Source: JBLYYQ01 sp048550035
GTDB lineage: Bacteria; Nitrospinota_A; UBA7883; JBLYYQ01
Length of the DNA stretch: 5,910 nt
Direction of reading: 5' to 3'
Assembly: GCA_048550035.1 (NCBI GenBank)
Contig: JBLYYQ010000113.1
Span: 1 to 5,910 of the forward strand
Part shown: positions 1 to 5,910 of the stretch, one piece after another
Layout: the number at the start of each line of letters is the position of its first letter
Numbering within the stretch: position 1 is the first letter of the stretch
Translations under genes and position numbers: made by a program
Notes under the pieces: generated by a model
Database searches by the model: none
What the model was told of the DNA's origin: nothing
Seen by the model: only the letters and a program-made list of their open reading frames with translations

Positions 1-3000
1 GAACCTGGCATACATGAAAATGGCATAATATTTACTACTCCTGATATATTATTTTGTGCATATTCGACTGCTTTCCCTATGCTCAATACCGCTTCACCTT
101 CAAATGAATGATGCATATATGGTGCAGCATTTGCCAGTACCTGTTTAATCCCTATCTCCTCACCATTTCGCAACGTATCTTTAAATGGTTCATATAATCG
201 TTTTTCATCACGTTTCTGTACTATATCCTGAATGTATCCTTTCCATTGGTCAAGATATTTTTTCTCATTTTTTGAATTTTCTATATATCTATTTGTACAG
301 TAAAGCATCCACTCTGCAATTGGTGCAATCCATACTTCGCCTCCAAGCTGCTCGATTCGTCTAACCACATCCTGATTGCCATATGCATGGCTTCTTAAAT
401 ATATCTCGCCTACTACACCAATAATAGGGCGTCTTTCATCTTTTATCTCTATTTTTTTATACTGATGTTTAATTACTTCCATCCACTCAAAAAGCTTTGA
501 GCTATCCTCTTTTTCTAATATATCTACGACTCCAGCTAGCATCCGTTGATAAGTCTCATCAGTTTCGCCTTTATTAACCTCATAAGGGCGCGTTTCGCAC
601 GTTAATTTTAATAGTATGTCTACCGCAACAACACCCCTCCAGATATCACGACGCATCTTTGTGCTTATTGCAAAACCGTGCTCATCGTTATAACCATTCT
701 TCGAATCTAATGAGAGAAGTGGTACATCATCAATCCCTAACTCCTCTAGTAACATCTTCTGGACTGATTGATACTGACCAAATCGACAAGGGCCATTAGT
801 AGTTGGCATGAAAAATGCGTTGCTATCTTTTGAAAACCCTTCTTCCTTCGCTTTCTTAATCATATCACCGGTCGTCATAACAAACGGGATACACTCCTTG
901 CCTGATACATATTTCAATCCAAAATCAATCGAAGCCTGATCTGAAACAGGTAATACTTGAGCATCAATCCCTTCCTTCCTCAATCGAGCCACTATTGTAT
1001 AACCGTGATCACACATATAAGGAATATGTATCTTTCGCTCATTGATTGGCACTGATGAAGCACGACTACCATTCTTACCTACCAAAGCCTTCTTGCCATT
1101 CTCATCTTGAGTCTTAACATCAGAATTGCCATTGCAGTTGCAACTTCCGTTGGTATTCAACTTAGGTACTATCTCATCAACTACCGCGCCACATTCCATA
1201 GTAACTTCAGATGAAACTATAGCTTGCTTCTCTATCTTGGGAGTGTTGAAATTATCTAAACTATCAAAATATGCCTCACACCTTGTAATAGCACCAGCAT
1301 CGGCAGAATGCTCATCTATCTCTAATGAGAGAAATGGCTTACCTTTAAGCCGGTCTTCAATATGGTAGTTAATAAACGAATCTGGACCACAATTAAAGCT
1401 AGATAGCATGATTGCATCTATTTCAGGATCATTCTTGATATAGTCACAAGCTGATAACATTTTCTGACCCGATTTCCAATACATATCAGGATTAGATTTA
1501 ACAACTTCATCCTCCTTTAGATCTAAGAAATCAAGTGGAATTGCAACTTTATTCATCGCAAGTAATTTGCGTGGCAAGTCTAAGTTTAGACCAGAATCGC
1601 AACCATTGTATGACCTGCTAATTAGAACCACAGGTCGCTCGCCTTCCGACTTTAGTTGATTAATCACCTCTTTACCACGATTTTTGGTTAATAAATGGAA
1701 TTTATCTTGCGCAACTATCCCTGCCTGAATAGCTGTCTTGAGCTTCCCTTTTTTGATGTTAAACTCGCTCTTAAATAGTGGTCCCAACTCCTTTAATAGG
1801 CTTTCGACACCTCGTTGGAAAAATACCGGAGCCGATAGCTCTTTTACATTTCCTGCACTGTAATCGATAGCAGCACGCAATAAATATGGTGACGATTGAA
1901 CCATTGGACAGGTCTGTGAAGTTTGGAATTTACTATCTGATTTACTCGCTGTTATGGTTGACGGTAGAAAGATATAATCGACCTCTTTCTTCATTAAATC
2001 TAGGACATGTCCATAAATAATTTTGATTGGAAAACATGTCTCAGCCTTAACAGTTTCAATTGCCTCTTTTATAACAGTATGATTAGTCTTACCAGAAAGG
2101 ACTACTTCAAACCCTAGATCAGTTAAAAATGTTTCCCAAAATGGAAAATGTTCATAGCTATATAACGCTCGTGGGATACCTATCCTAACCTTGTTAGAGC
2201 CTTCGTTGCGTGAAAAATTCTTCTTCGTTAGGTAGTCACCAAAGAGTAGCTTGTCACGTTCAGAAAAGAGATCAACAAGTGGTATATCTGCTGCTTTTTT
2301 ATGTTTGCGTGCAGATTTGCTATCAAAAATATCGCATCTTGCGCCATAGAAATGGGCATCTTTATCAAACTTGACTCTGGAAACATCGCAAACATTATCA
2401 CACGCTTTGCACTCAAAAGTACTAACTTTATACTCTCGTTTTTCAAGTTCAAAACCATAAAACTTGCTTGGTTGCATACTATTTTTCTGATAATAGCTAT
2501 TAGCAATCATCGCAACACCGATGGCACCTGTCACATCATGATGTGGCGGCGCTAAAACTTTCTTACCAAGTATTGATTCAAATGCAGCAACAACCGCTTT
2601 GTTCCATGCAACACCACCTTGAAAGAGAATATTATTTCCTATCTTGCGAGAACCTACAACTCGATTAAGGTAGTTCTTGACAATAGAGTATGCAAGACCT
2701 GCCGCAAGATCGTTTTTTCCCATCCCCTTTTGTTGGTTCCCAACAAGATCAGATTCTATAAAGACAGTACATCGATCACCAAACTTTCCAGGTGAGTCTG
2801 AACTAAATGCAGCATTTTCAAATTCCTGCTTCACATCTAGGTCAAATTTCTCTGACTGCTCTTCAATAAATGAACCGGTACCTGCTGCACATACCTTATT
2901 CATCTCAAAATCGACCACAGCTTGATTCTCAACACTTATATATTTACTATCCTGACCTCCTATTTCAAATATTGTGTCAACCTCAGGATTACTATAAATC

Positions 3001-4241
3001 GATGCTGTGGCTTGGGCAGTGATCTCATTACGGACAACATCAGCTCCAATAAAATCAGCTATCATATAGCGGCCAGAACCTGTTGTGCCAACCCCTAGCA
3101 CATGGACCTTATCTTTGATCTCATCACCTATCTCTTTCAATCCTCGTGTTACAGCTTCAATAGGTCTTGATTGAGTTCGTAAATATCTCCTAGCAATCAC
3201 ATTATTATCAAGATCAATAGCAACAACATTGGTTGATAACGATCCGATATCCACACCGATGAAACATTTAGTCTGGCTATCGAAATTAGAATCTATATTG
3301 ATCTTTGATATGTCATAAAATGCATCGTTAAACTGACCTTGCAATACCGGCATTGATTGTCTATCACGGTTATTTGCTCCCATATATTCAATATATTGAT
3401 CAATCGCATCTTTGCCTTGAAACTCAAATTCTTCTTTACTCTCCATCGCTGTGTAAGCAGCTCCGATTGCTCCTGTAACCTGATTGTATTTAGGAACAAT
3501 AAGCTCAGATTCATCTAAATTCAACTCGTCAATCAATGCCCTTACAACCCCTTGGTTAGAAGAGACGCCTCCAAAAAATCCGACTGGAGCAATAAACTCT
3601 TTACCACGACCAACATTAGATATAAAGCTTCTGACAACTGCAAAGCAGAGCCCTGATATAATCTCATAATCTGGCGTCCCGACCTGCTGTAAATGGATCA
3701 TATCGCTCTTTGCAAATACTGAACAGCGACCTGCAATCCTTGGTGCACGTTTTGCCTTAAGAGCCATCTGTCCAAACTCTTCTGGTGAATAACCCATTCT
3801 GGATGCTTGCTGATCTAAAAATGAGCCAGTACCTGCTGCACAAAGATCGTTCATCGAAAAATTCACAAGTGTCGTCTTATTATTTTCTTCTTTGAATGTA
3901 ATCATTTTCGAATCTTCACCACCCATCTCGACCAATGTCTTGATCGTCGGATAAAGCTTTGATACTGTCTGCGATTGTGCAATAATCTCATTAACAAAGA
4001 GACCACCTACTATTGATGAAACTAATTCGCCTCCTGCTCCGGTCACCCCTATATGAGCCAGCTTAGAGCCTTCTAGTCGATCTAACAAATCTTTTAAAAC
4101 TATCCCTGCCTTCTTAGTTGGCTGACCAAAGGAACGCTCATATATAGTATGAATAATACGACCATCACCGTCTAGCAACGCACCCTTGACTGATACCGAT
4201 CCGATATCTAATCCAATGTATCGATCCTTACTGTTCATCAT
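1..4241 (-). CDS. Giant acyl-CoA dehydratase activase fusion: two BadF/BcrA-type ATPase domains plus two HgdB-like halves (3' end outside window)
   Basis: One open frame of 1,413 codons without an in-frame stop, running off the left edge. Residues 8-265 and 329-585 are tandem ASKHA-fold activase ATPases. Each has a phosphate-1 motif (GLDIGS with D12; GVDIGS with D331), a GG(E/Q)DSK motif (107-112; 428-433), a CAAGTGSF cysteine (C134; C451), a second cysteine before VF (C173; C491) and a closing TGAIG motif. The cysteine spacings of 39 and 40 match the C127/C166 pair of Acidaminococcus HgdC, which holds a [4Fe-4S] cluster at a dimer interface. A four-cysteine motif follows (C611-C636), then two HgdB-like halves from about 687 and 1071 (DUF2229/HGD-D type). 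Known family members of this layout are about 1,400-1,500 residues, so little is probably missing. The inferred role is ATP-driven low-potential electron transfer in the cytoplasm to an unknown substrate. Three consecutive ATGs (4244, 4241, 4238) are possible starts. I chose the second because AAGGA lies 6 bases before it and only 3 before the first. The family is certain; a specific dehydratase activity is not. Confidence 0.93.
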   Translation of the reverse strand, partial: MMNSKDRYIGLDIGSVSVKGALLDGDGRIIHTIYERSFGQPTKKAGIVLKDLLDRLEGSKLAHIGVTGAGGELVSSIVGGLFVNEIIAQSQTVSKLYPTIKTLVEMGGEDSKMITFKEENNKTTLVNFSMNDLCAAGTGSFLDQQASRMGYSPEEFGQMALKAKRAPRIAGRCSVFAKSDMIHLQQVGTPDYEIISGLCFAVVRSFISNVGRGKEFIAPVGFFGGVSSNQGVVRALIDELNLDESELIVPKYNQVTGAIGAAYTAMESKEEFEFQGKDAIDQYIEYMGANNRDRQSMPVLQGQFNDAFYDISKINIDSNFDSQTKCFIGVDIGSLSTNVVAIDLDNNVIARRYLRTQSRPIEAVTRGLKEIGDEIKDKVHVLGVGTTGSGRYMIADFIGADVVRNEITAQATASIYSNPEVDTIFEIGGQDSKYISVENQAVVDFEMNKVCAAGTGSFIEEQSEKFDLDVKQEFENAAFSSDSPGKFGDRCTVFIESDLVGNQQKGMGKNDLAAGLAYSIVKNYLNRVVGSRKIGNNILFQGGVAWNKAVVAAFESILGKKVLAPPHHDVTGAIGVAMIANSYYQKNSMQPSKFYGFELEKREYKVSTFECKACDNVCDVSRVKFDKDAHFYGARCDIFDSKSARKHKKAADIPLVDLFSERDKLLFGDYLTKKNFSRNEGSNKVRIGIPRALYSYEHFPFWETFLTDLGFEVVLSGKTNHTVIKEAIETVKAETCFPIKIIYGHVLDLMKKEVDYIFLPSTITASKSDSKFQTSQTCPMVQSSPYLLRAAIDYSAGNVKELSAPVFFQRGVESLLKELGPLFKSEFNIKKGKLKTAIQAGIVAQDKFHLLTKNRGKEVINQLKSEGERPVVLISRSYNGCDSGLNLDLPRKLLAMNKVAIPLDFLDLKEDEVVKSNPDMYWKSGQKMLSACDYIKNDPEIDAIMLSSFNCGPDSFINYHIEDRLKGKPFLSLEIDEHSADAGAITRCEAYFDSLDNFNTPKIEKQAIVSSEVTMECGAVVDEIVPKLNTNGSCNCNGNSDVKTQDENGKKALVGKNGSRASSVPINERKIHIPYMCDHGYTIVARLRKEGIDAQVLPVSDQASIDFGLKYVSGKECIPFVMTTGDMIKKAKEEGFSKDSNAFFMPTTNGPCRFGQYQSVQKMLLEELGIDDVPLLSLDSKNGYNDEHGFAISTKMRRDIWRGVVAVDILLKLTCETRPYEVNKGETDETYQRMLAGVVDILEKEDSSKLFEWMEVIKHQYKKIEIKDERRPIIGVVGEIYLRSHAYGNQDVVRRIEQLGGEVWIAPIAEWMLYCTNRYIENSKNEKKYLDQWKGYIQDIVQKRDEKRLYEPFKDTLRNGEEIGIKQVLANAAPYMHHSFEGEAVLSIGKAVEYAQNNISGVVNIMPFSCMPG

Positions 4242-4247
4242 CATATA

Positions 4248-4252
4248 TCCTT
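4248..4252 (-). promoter_or_regulatory. Shine-Dalgarno of the giant activase gene
   Basis: AAGGA on the minus strand lies 3, 6 and 9 bases before three consecutive in-frame ATG codons. The spacing favours the second or third ATG over the first, so the protein probably starts MMN or MN rather than MMMN. The effect on the product is one or two residues. Confidence 0.6.
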
Positions 4253-4335
4253 AAAATAAGATTCATTCTAAATTAATTATTATCTTATATTTTGACAGAT
4301 AATTTAGCAAATAAAACTTTAATTTCATATCTTTT

Positions 4336-4377
4336 ATGGTTGATTTACACCATCATACTAATCAAAATTCGGTGCAA
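4336..4377. repeat. Three overlapping inverted repeats between cbiO and the activase gene
   Basis: Plus-strand arms are ATGGT (4336-4340) with ACCAT (4349-4353); TTGATT (4340-4345) with AATCAA (4360-4365); and TTACACC (4345-4351) with GGTGCAA (4371-4377), the last allowing one wobble or mismatch. The arms share bases, so the hairpins would be mutually exclusive in RNA. The block could be an operator or an RNA switch upstream of the activase gene, or chance in AT-rich sequence. None is followed by a run of U on the minus strand, which argues against a simple terminator. Confidence 0.35.
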
Positions 4378-4380
4378 TTT

Positions 4381-5031
4381 CTAGAGTTCTTTTAGTTTCT
4401 GATCTTGTATCTGGTACAATTTATTGCACAAAGTGTTTAGAAAATTCCGGTTATGCGATGCGATAACCATTGCACATTTTGATTCTTTTAGATAGTCAGC
4501 TATCGTTTCTAAAAGTGCCTCATCTAAGCTTGCAGTAGGTTCATCTAAAATCAGTATATCAGGCTCCATTACAAGAATCCCTGCTAGTGCGACTAGTTTC
4601 TTTTGACCTAACGAGAGGTCAAACGGAATACGTTTCCGAAGAAGGTTGATATTCAATCTTGCAGATACTTCATTGATTCTACTCAATATTAGGTCATAAT
4701 CTAACTGTAAATTCAGAGGACCAAATGCTATATCTTCTTCGACAGTCGGACAGAAAAGTTGATCATCTGGATCTTGAAATAGAAATCCGATCCGCCTCCT
4801 TGAGACTTTAAAGTCTGACTCTTCTAACTGCCTCTTTCCCCAAAGTTCTATTACTCCATTTTGAGGTTTTAACAGTCCGACCATCAATTCAAGAAGTGTC
4901 GACTTTCCACTACCATTTGAGCCTAAAATACCTACTTTTTCATTACTTTTGAGCTCAAAGTTTAGATTGTTAAAAACTGAGATATTCTGATTATAATCAA
5001 ACTTGATCTCTGATAGATCCATTATTTTCAC
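4381..5031 (-). CDS. cbiO: Cobalt/nickel-type ECF transporter ATPase CbiO
   Basis: This is the energy-coupling ATPase of an ECF importer; it binds the cytoplasmic side of the T component and hydrolyses ATP to drive metal-ion or vitamin uptake. All ABC motifs are present: Walker A GSNGSGKST (37-45), Q-loop FQDPDDQLF (85-93, Q86), signature LSLGQKK (139-145), Walker B ending in D163-E164, D-loop SLD (168-170) and switch histidine H193. The Q-loop text, the following VEEDIAFGPLNL stretch and the LSxGQKK signature are typical of CbiO/NikO. At 216 residues it is shorter than many family members (about 250-280) and lacks a C-terminal extension. The start is GTG at 5031, whose GTGA overlaps the cbiQ stop by 4 bases, implying translational coupling. 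An ATG at 5022 (residue 4) is the alternative, but neither has a strong Shine-Dalgarno. Cobalt versus nickel cannot be decided from the ATPase. Confidence 0.93.
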   Translation of the reverse strand: MKIMDLSEIKFDYNQNISVFNNLNFELKSNEKVGILGSNGSGKSTLLELMVGLLKPQNGVIELWGKRQLEESDFKVSRRRIGFLFQDPDDQLFCPTVEEDIAFGPLNLQLDYDLILSRINEVSARLNINLLRKRIPFDLSLGQKKLVALAGILVMEPDILILDEPTASLDEALLETIADYLKESKCAMVIASHNRNFLNTLCNKLYQIQDQKLKEL

Positions 5032-5768
5032 AGTAGCATCACTAATCCAAAAAAAGTTAGCATCAATGTTAGAAAAATCCAGTCTGAGATCTTGTAGCTT
5101 GGGTGGTGCAATACCGGAAAATCGCCACGAAATCCTCGTAATTTTAAGGCATTGTAAGCACGCTCTGACCTGTCATAACTCTTTATAAAGAGTCCGCCCA
5201 TCAGATATGATAGATGCTTAAATGTATGAATATTTGCTTTTGCTTCAAAACTTCGTATCCGAGTCGCCTTTTGCAATTTTTCAAACTCGATATGGAGTAA
5301 AGACATATATCTATATATAAAAAAGAGTAAATAGACGAGCTTTTTTGGACATCGAAGATGAAACAGTGTATGAGCTAGTGCAAATTTCTCTGTCGTTGCT
5401 AATAATGCAACTGTTGATAAGAGGATACTATTCGCTTTTAGAGTAATCAAATATGCCTTTGCAATCCCAGCGTAGCTTAAACTTAAGCCGAATATCACTA
5501 CAAAAGTTTCACTAGTTGCTGTCAGCGGAAGTATCACCCACAACATTAAAAGGAAGATATTTACCATCAATATTCTGTTAAGTAGCAATCTGAATGGTAA
5601 AAATGAAAGCAAAATAAAAATGGTTGAAAGTAAAAGTGATGCATAAATTATCAGGAAGTTGTCAGTTATTGCTATCATAAAAATCAGAGGTAGCAATGCT
5701 ACTATCTTGACTCTAGGATCTAACCGATGAAAAATCGAATCCCCAGTGGCAAAAACATCAAAGTGCAT
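5028..5768 (-). CDS. cbiQ: ECF transporter transmembrane T component CbiQ
   Basis: This is the membrane scaffold that couples the ATPase to the substrate-binding S component. It is 246 residues long and rich in hydrophobic segments (about 20-35, 37-58, 66-84, 88-106, 110-125, 143-158 and 228-246). The N-terminal GDSIFHRLDPRVKI (9-22) is the hallmark opening of CbiQ/EcfT proteins. The two cytoplasmic coupling motifs that dock on the ATPase are recognisable as ATRIRS (168-173) and LKLRGFRG (209-215). The second has the classic Arg-Gly, while the first has Ser in place of the usual Gly. The SYDRSERAYNAL stretch (197-208) is also typical of cobalt/nickel-type members. The ATG at 5768 is preceded by GAGGA. 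The stop overlaps the cbiO start. The S component is absent from the window and should lie upstream, to the right, so the substrate (cobalt, nickel or other) is inferred from family resemblance only. Confidence 0.92.
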   Translation of the reverse strand: MHFDVFATGDSIFHRLDPRVKIVALLPLIFMIAITDNFLIIYASLLLSTIFILLSFLPFRLLLNRILMVNIFLLMLWVILPLTATSETFVVIFGLSLSYAGIAKAYLITLKANSILLSTVALLATTEKFALAHTLFHLRCPKKLVYLLFFIYRYMSLLHIEFEKLQKATRIRSFEAKANIHTFKHLSYLMGGLFIKSYDRSERAYNALKLRGFRGDFPVLHHPSYKISDWIFLTLMLTFFGLVMLL

Positions 5769-5770
5769 TT

Positions 5771-5775
5771 TCCTC
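5771..5775 (-). promoter_or_regulatory. Shine-Dalgarno of cbiQ
   Basis: GAGGA on the minus strand ends 2 bases before the ATG at 5768. The spacing is short, but no other in-frame start nearby has a better site, and the protein begins with the conserved T-component opening at residue 9. Confidence 0.55.
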
Positions 5776-5818
5776 TTTTACAAATTTTTTGTTTCAACCA
5801 AACTTTTATTAATAATAT

Positions 5819-5824
5819 ATTATA
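5819..5824 (-). promoter_or_regulatory. Possible -10 box upstream of cbiQ
   Basis: A perfect TATAAT on the minus strand lies about 50 bases before the cbiQ start in a very AT-rich stretch. No convincing -35 sits 16-18 bases upstream; that position reads AAAAGG. In such AT-rich sequence a TATAAT can occur by chance. If real, it would give cbiQ-cbiO a promoter separate from the gene to the right. Confidence 0.25.
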
Positions 5825-5834
5825 TTCTCAAAAT

Positions 5835-5859
5835 AGCTGATCCTTTTATTTGGATAGCT
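5835..5859 (-). terminator. Weak hairpin, possible terminator of the upstream gene
   Basis: AGCT and ATCC (plus strand 5835-5838 and 5840-5843) pair with GGAT and AGCT (5852-5859) around an 8-base loop, with one bulged base. On the minus strand the hairpin is followed by ATTTTG, only a short U run. It lies just after the stop of the possible upstream gene. The stem is short and A/T-containing, so termination, if any, is probably weak. Confidence 0.25.
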
Positions 5860-5862
5860 AGC

Positions 5863-5910
5863 TCATTTAACAGTCGGCTTGTAAAAGAAGAAAAAGAGTC
5901 CAAAAAGACC
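5863..5910 (-). CDS. Possible C-terminal end of an upstream gene, membrane-like tail
   Basis: One minus-strand frame reads 15 codons, GLFGLFFFFYKPTVK, to a TGA at 5863. A hydrophobic run followed by a short positively charged tail looks like the last membrane helix of an integral membrane protein. In cobalt/nickel ECF operons the gene before cbiQ is often a small membrane component (CbiN, or a PDGLE-domain/NikN-type protein), which would fit. However, the other two minus-strand frames are also open at the window edge, one of them to a TAA near 5822, so this is only a suggestion. Confidence 0.3.
   Translation of the reverse strand, partial: GLFGLFFFFYKPTVK

Larger units (their letters stand above)
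4245..4380. other. Intergenic region between cbiO and the giant activase gene
   Basis: About 136 bases of AT-rich sequence without a credible gene. The half near cbiO holds overlapping inverted repeats (listed separately). The half near the activase start is almost pure A/T. On the minus strand a TTGCTA followed 17 bases later by TAAGAT is a weak promoter-like pair, each box matching four of six consensus bases. I see no hairpin with a U tract that would clearly end the cbiO transcript, so read-through from cbiO into the activase gene is possible, as is an independent promoter here. Confidence 0.5.

Noticed and set aside
1126..3669. Several open frames of 60-92 codons on both strands (for example 1126-1368 plus, 2228-2506 minus, 2301-2555 plus, 2677-2925 plus, 3293-3514 minus, 3484-3669 plus).
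   Set aside because: All lie inside the continuous 1,413-codon activase frame, whose translation shows conserved family motifs throughout. The small frames show no recognisable protein features, and I saw no reason to treat them as genes.
2763..3842. DNA-level repeat: nearly identical stretches encoding CAAGTGSF near 2880 and 3830.
   Set aside because: The similarity is confined to the codons of a conserved motif and is explained by the ancient duplication of the activase domain, not by a mobile or recent repeat.
4353..4358. A NikR half-site (GTATGA on the minus strand), tempting beside a possible nickel transporter.
   Set aside because: No TCATAC partner occurs at the 16-base spacing of the E. 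coli NikR operator.
4340..4365. An FNR/CRP-type site, TTGATT...AATCAA, in the intergenic gap.
   Set aside because: The half-sites resemble FNR halves, but the spacer is 14 bases instead of the 4 of an FNR box. Kept only as an unassigned inverted repeat.
5003..5188. A 61-codon plus-strand frame across the cbiQ/cbiO junction.
   Set aside because: It is antisense to two well-supported genes and its translation has no recognisable features.
1..5910. CRISPR array, tRNA, rRNA, insertion sequence or known riboswitch.
   Set aside because: The window is almost fully covered by protein-coding sequence, and I saw no regularly spaced repeats, cloverleaf-like sequence, transposase or terminal inverted repeats. 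The gaps are too short and AT-rich for a cobalamin riboswitch.

Overview
The window is AT-rich and carries everything on the minus strand. It looks like part of the genome of a strictly anaerobic bacterium. The evidence is a giant iron-sulfur ATPase of the 2-hydroxyacyl-CoA dehydratase activase family, a class that works at very low redox potential and is typical of anaerobes. Next to it lies a transition-metal ECF transporter of the CbiQ/CbiO type, and purine-rich Shine-Dalgarno sequences precede two of the genes. I cannot name the phylum from this sequence alone.

Layout, in the direction of transcription (right to left). At about 5863-5910 there may be the last codons of an upstream gene with a membrane-like hydrophobic tail. 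A short AT-rich gap follows (about 5769-5862) with a weak hairpin and a possible -10 box. Then come cbiQ (5028-5768), the transmembrane T component, and cbiO (4381-5031), the ATPase. These two overlap by 4 bases (GTGA), so they are translationally coupled. A gap of about 136 bases holds three overlapping inverted repeats. From about 4241 down to the left edge runs one uninterrupted reading frame of 1,413 codons that leaves the window without a stop. I checked this frame triplet by triplet and found no in-frame stop.

The large protein is the main content. It has two complete activase ATPase domains in tandem (about residues 8-265 and 329-585), each with its own phosphate-binding motif and its own pair of cluster cysteines. 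These are followed by a four-cysteine motif and two HgdB-like halves (DUF2229/HGD-D type), each with a matching set of three cysteines. In classical dehydratases the activase is a homodimer that holds one [4Fe-4S] cluster between its subunits and passes an electron, driven by ATP, to a separate two-subunit dehydratase. Here both duplicated partners are on one polypeptide, so the chain resembles a self-contained ATP-driven electron-injection machine. Its substrate is unknown.

CbiQ and CbiO are the coupling protein and ATPase of an importer for cobalt, nickel or a similar micronutrient. The substrate-binding S component (CbiM/NikM type) is not in the window and would be expected further right. 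Whether the transporter and the giant activase are functionally linked is unknown; they share strand and neighbourhood only.
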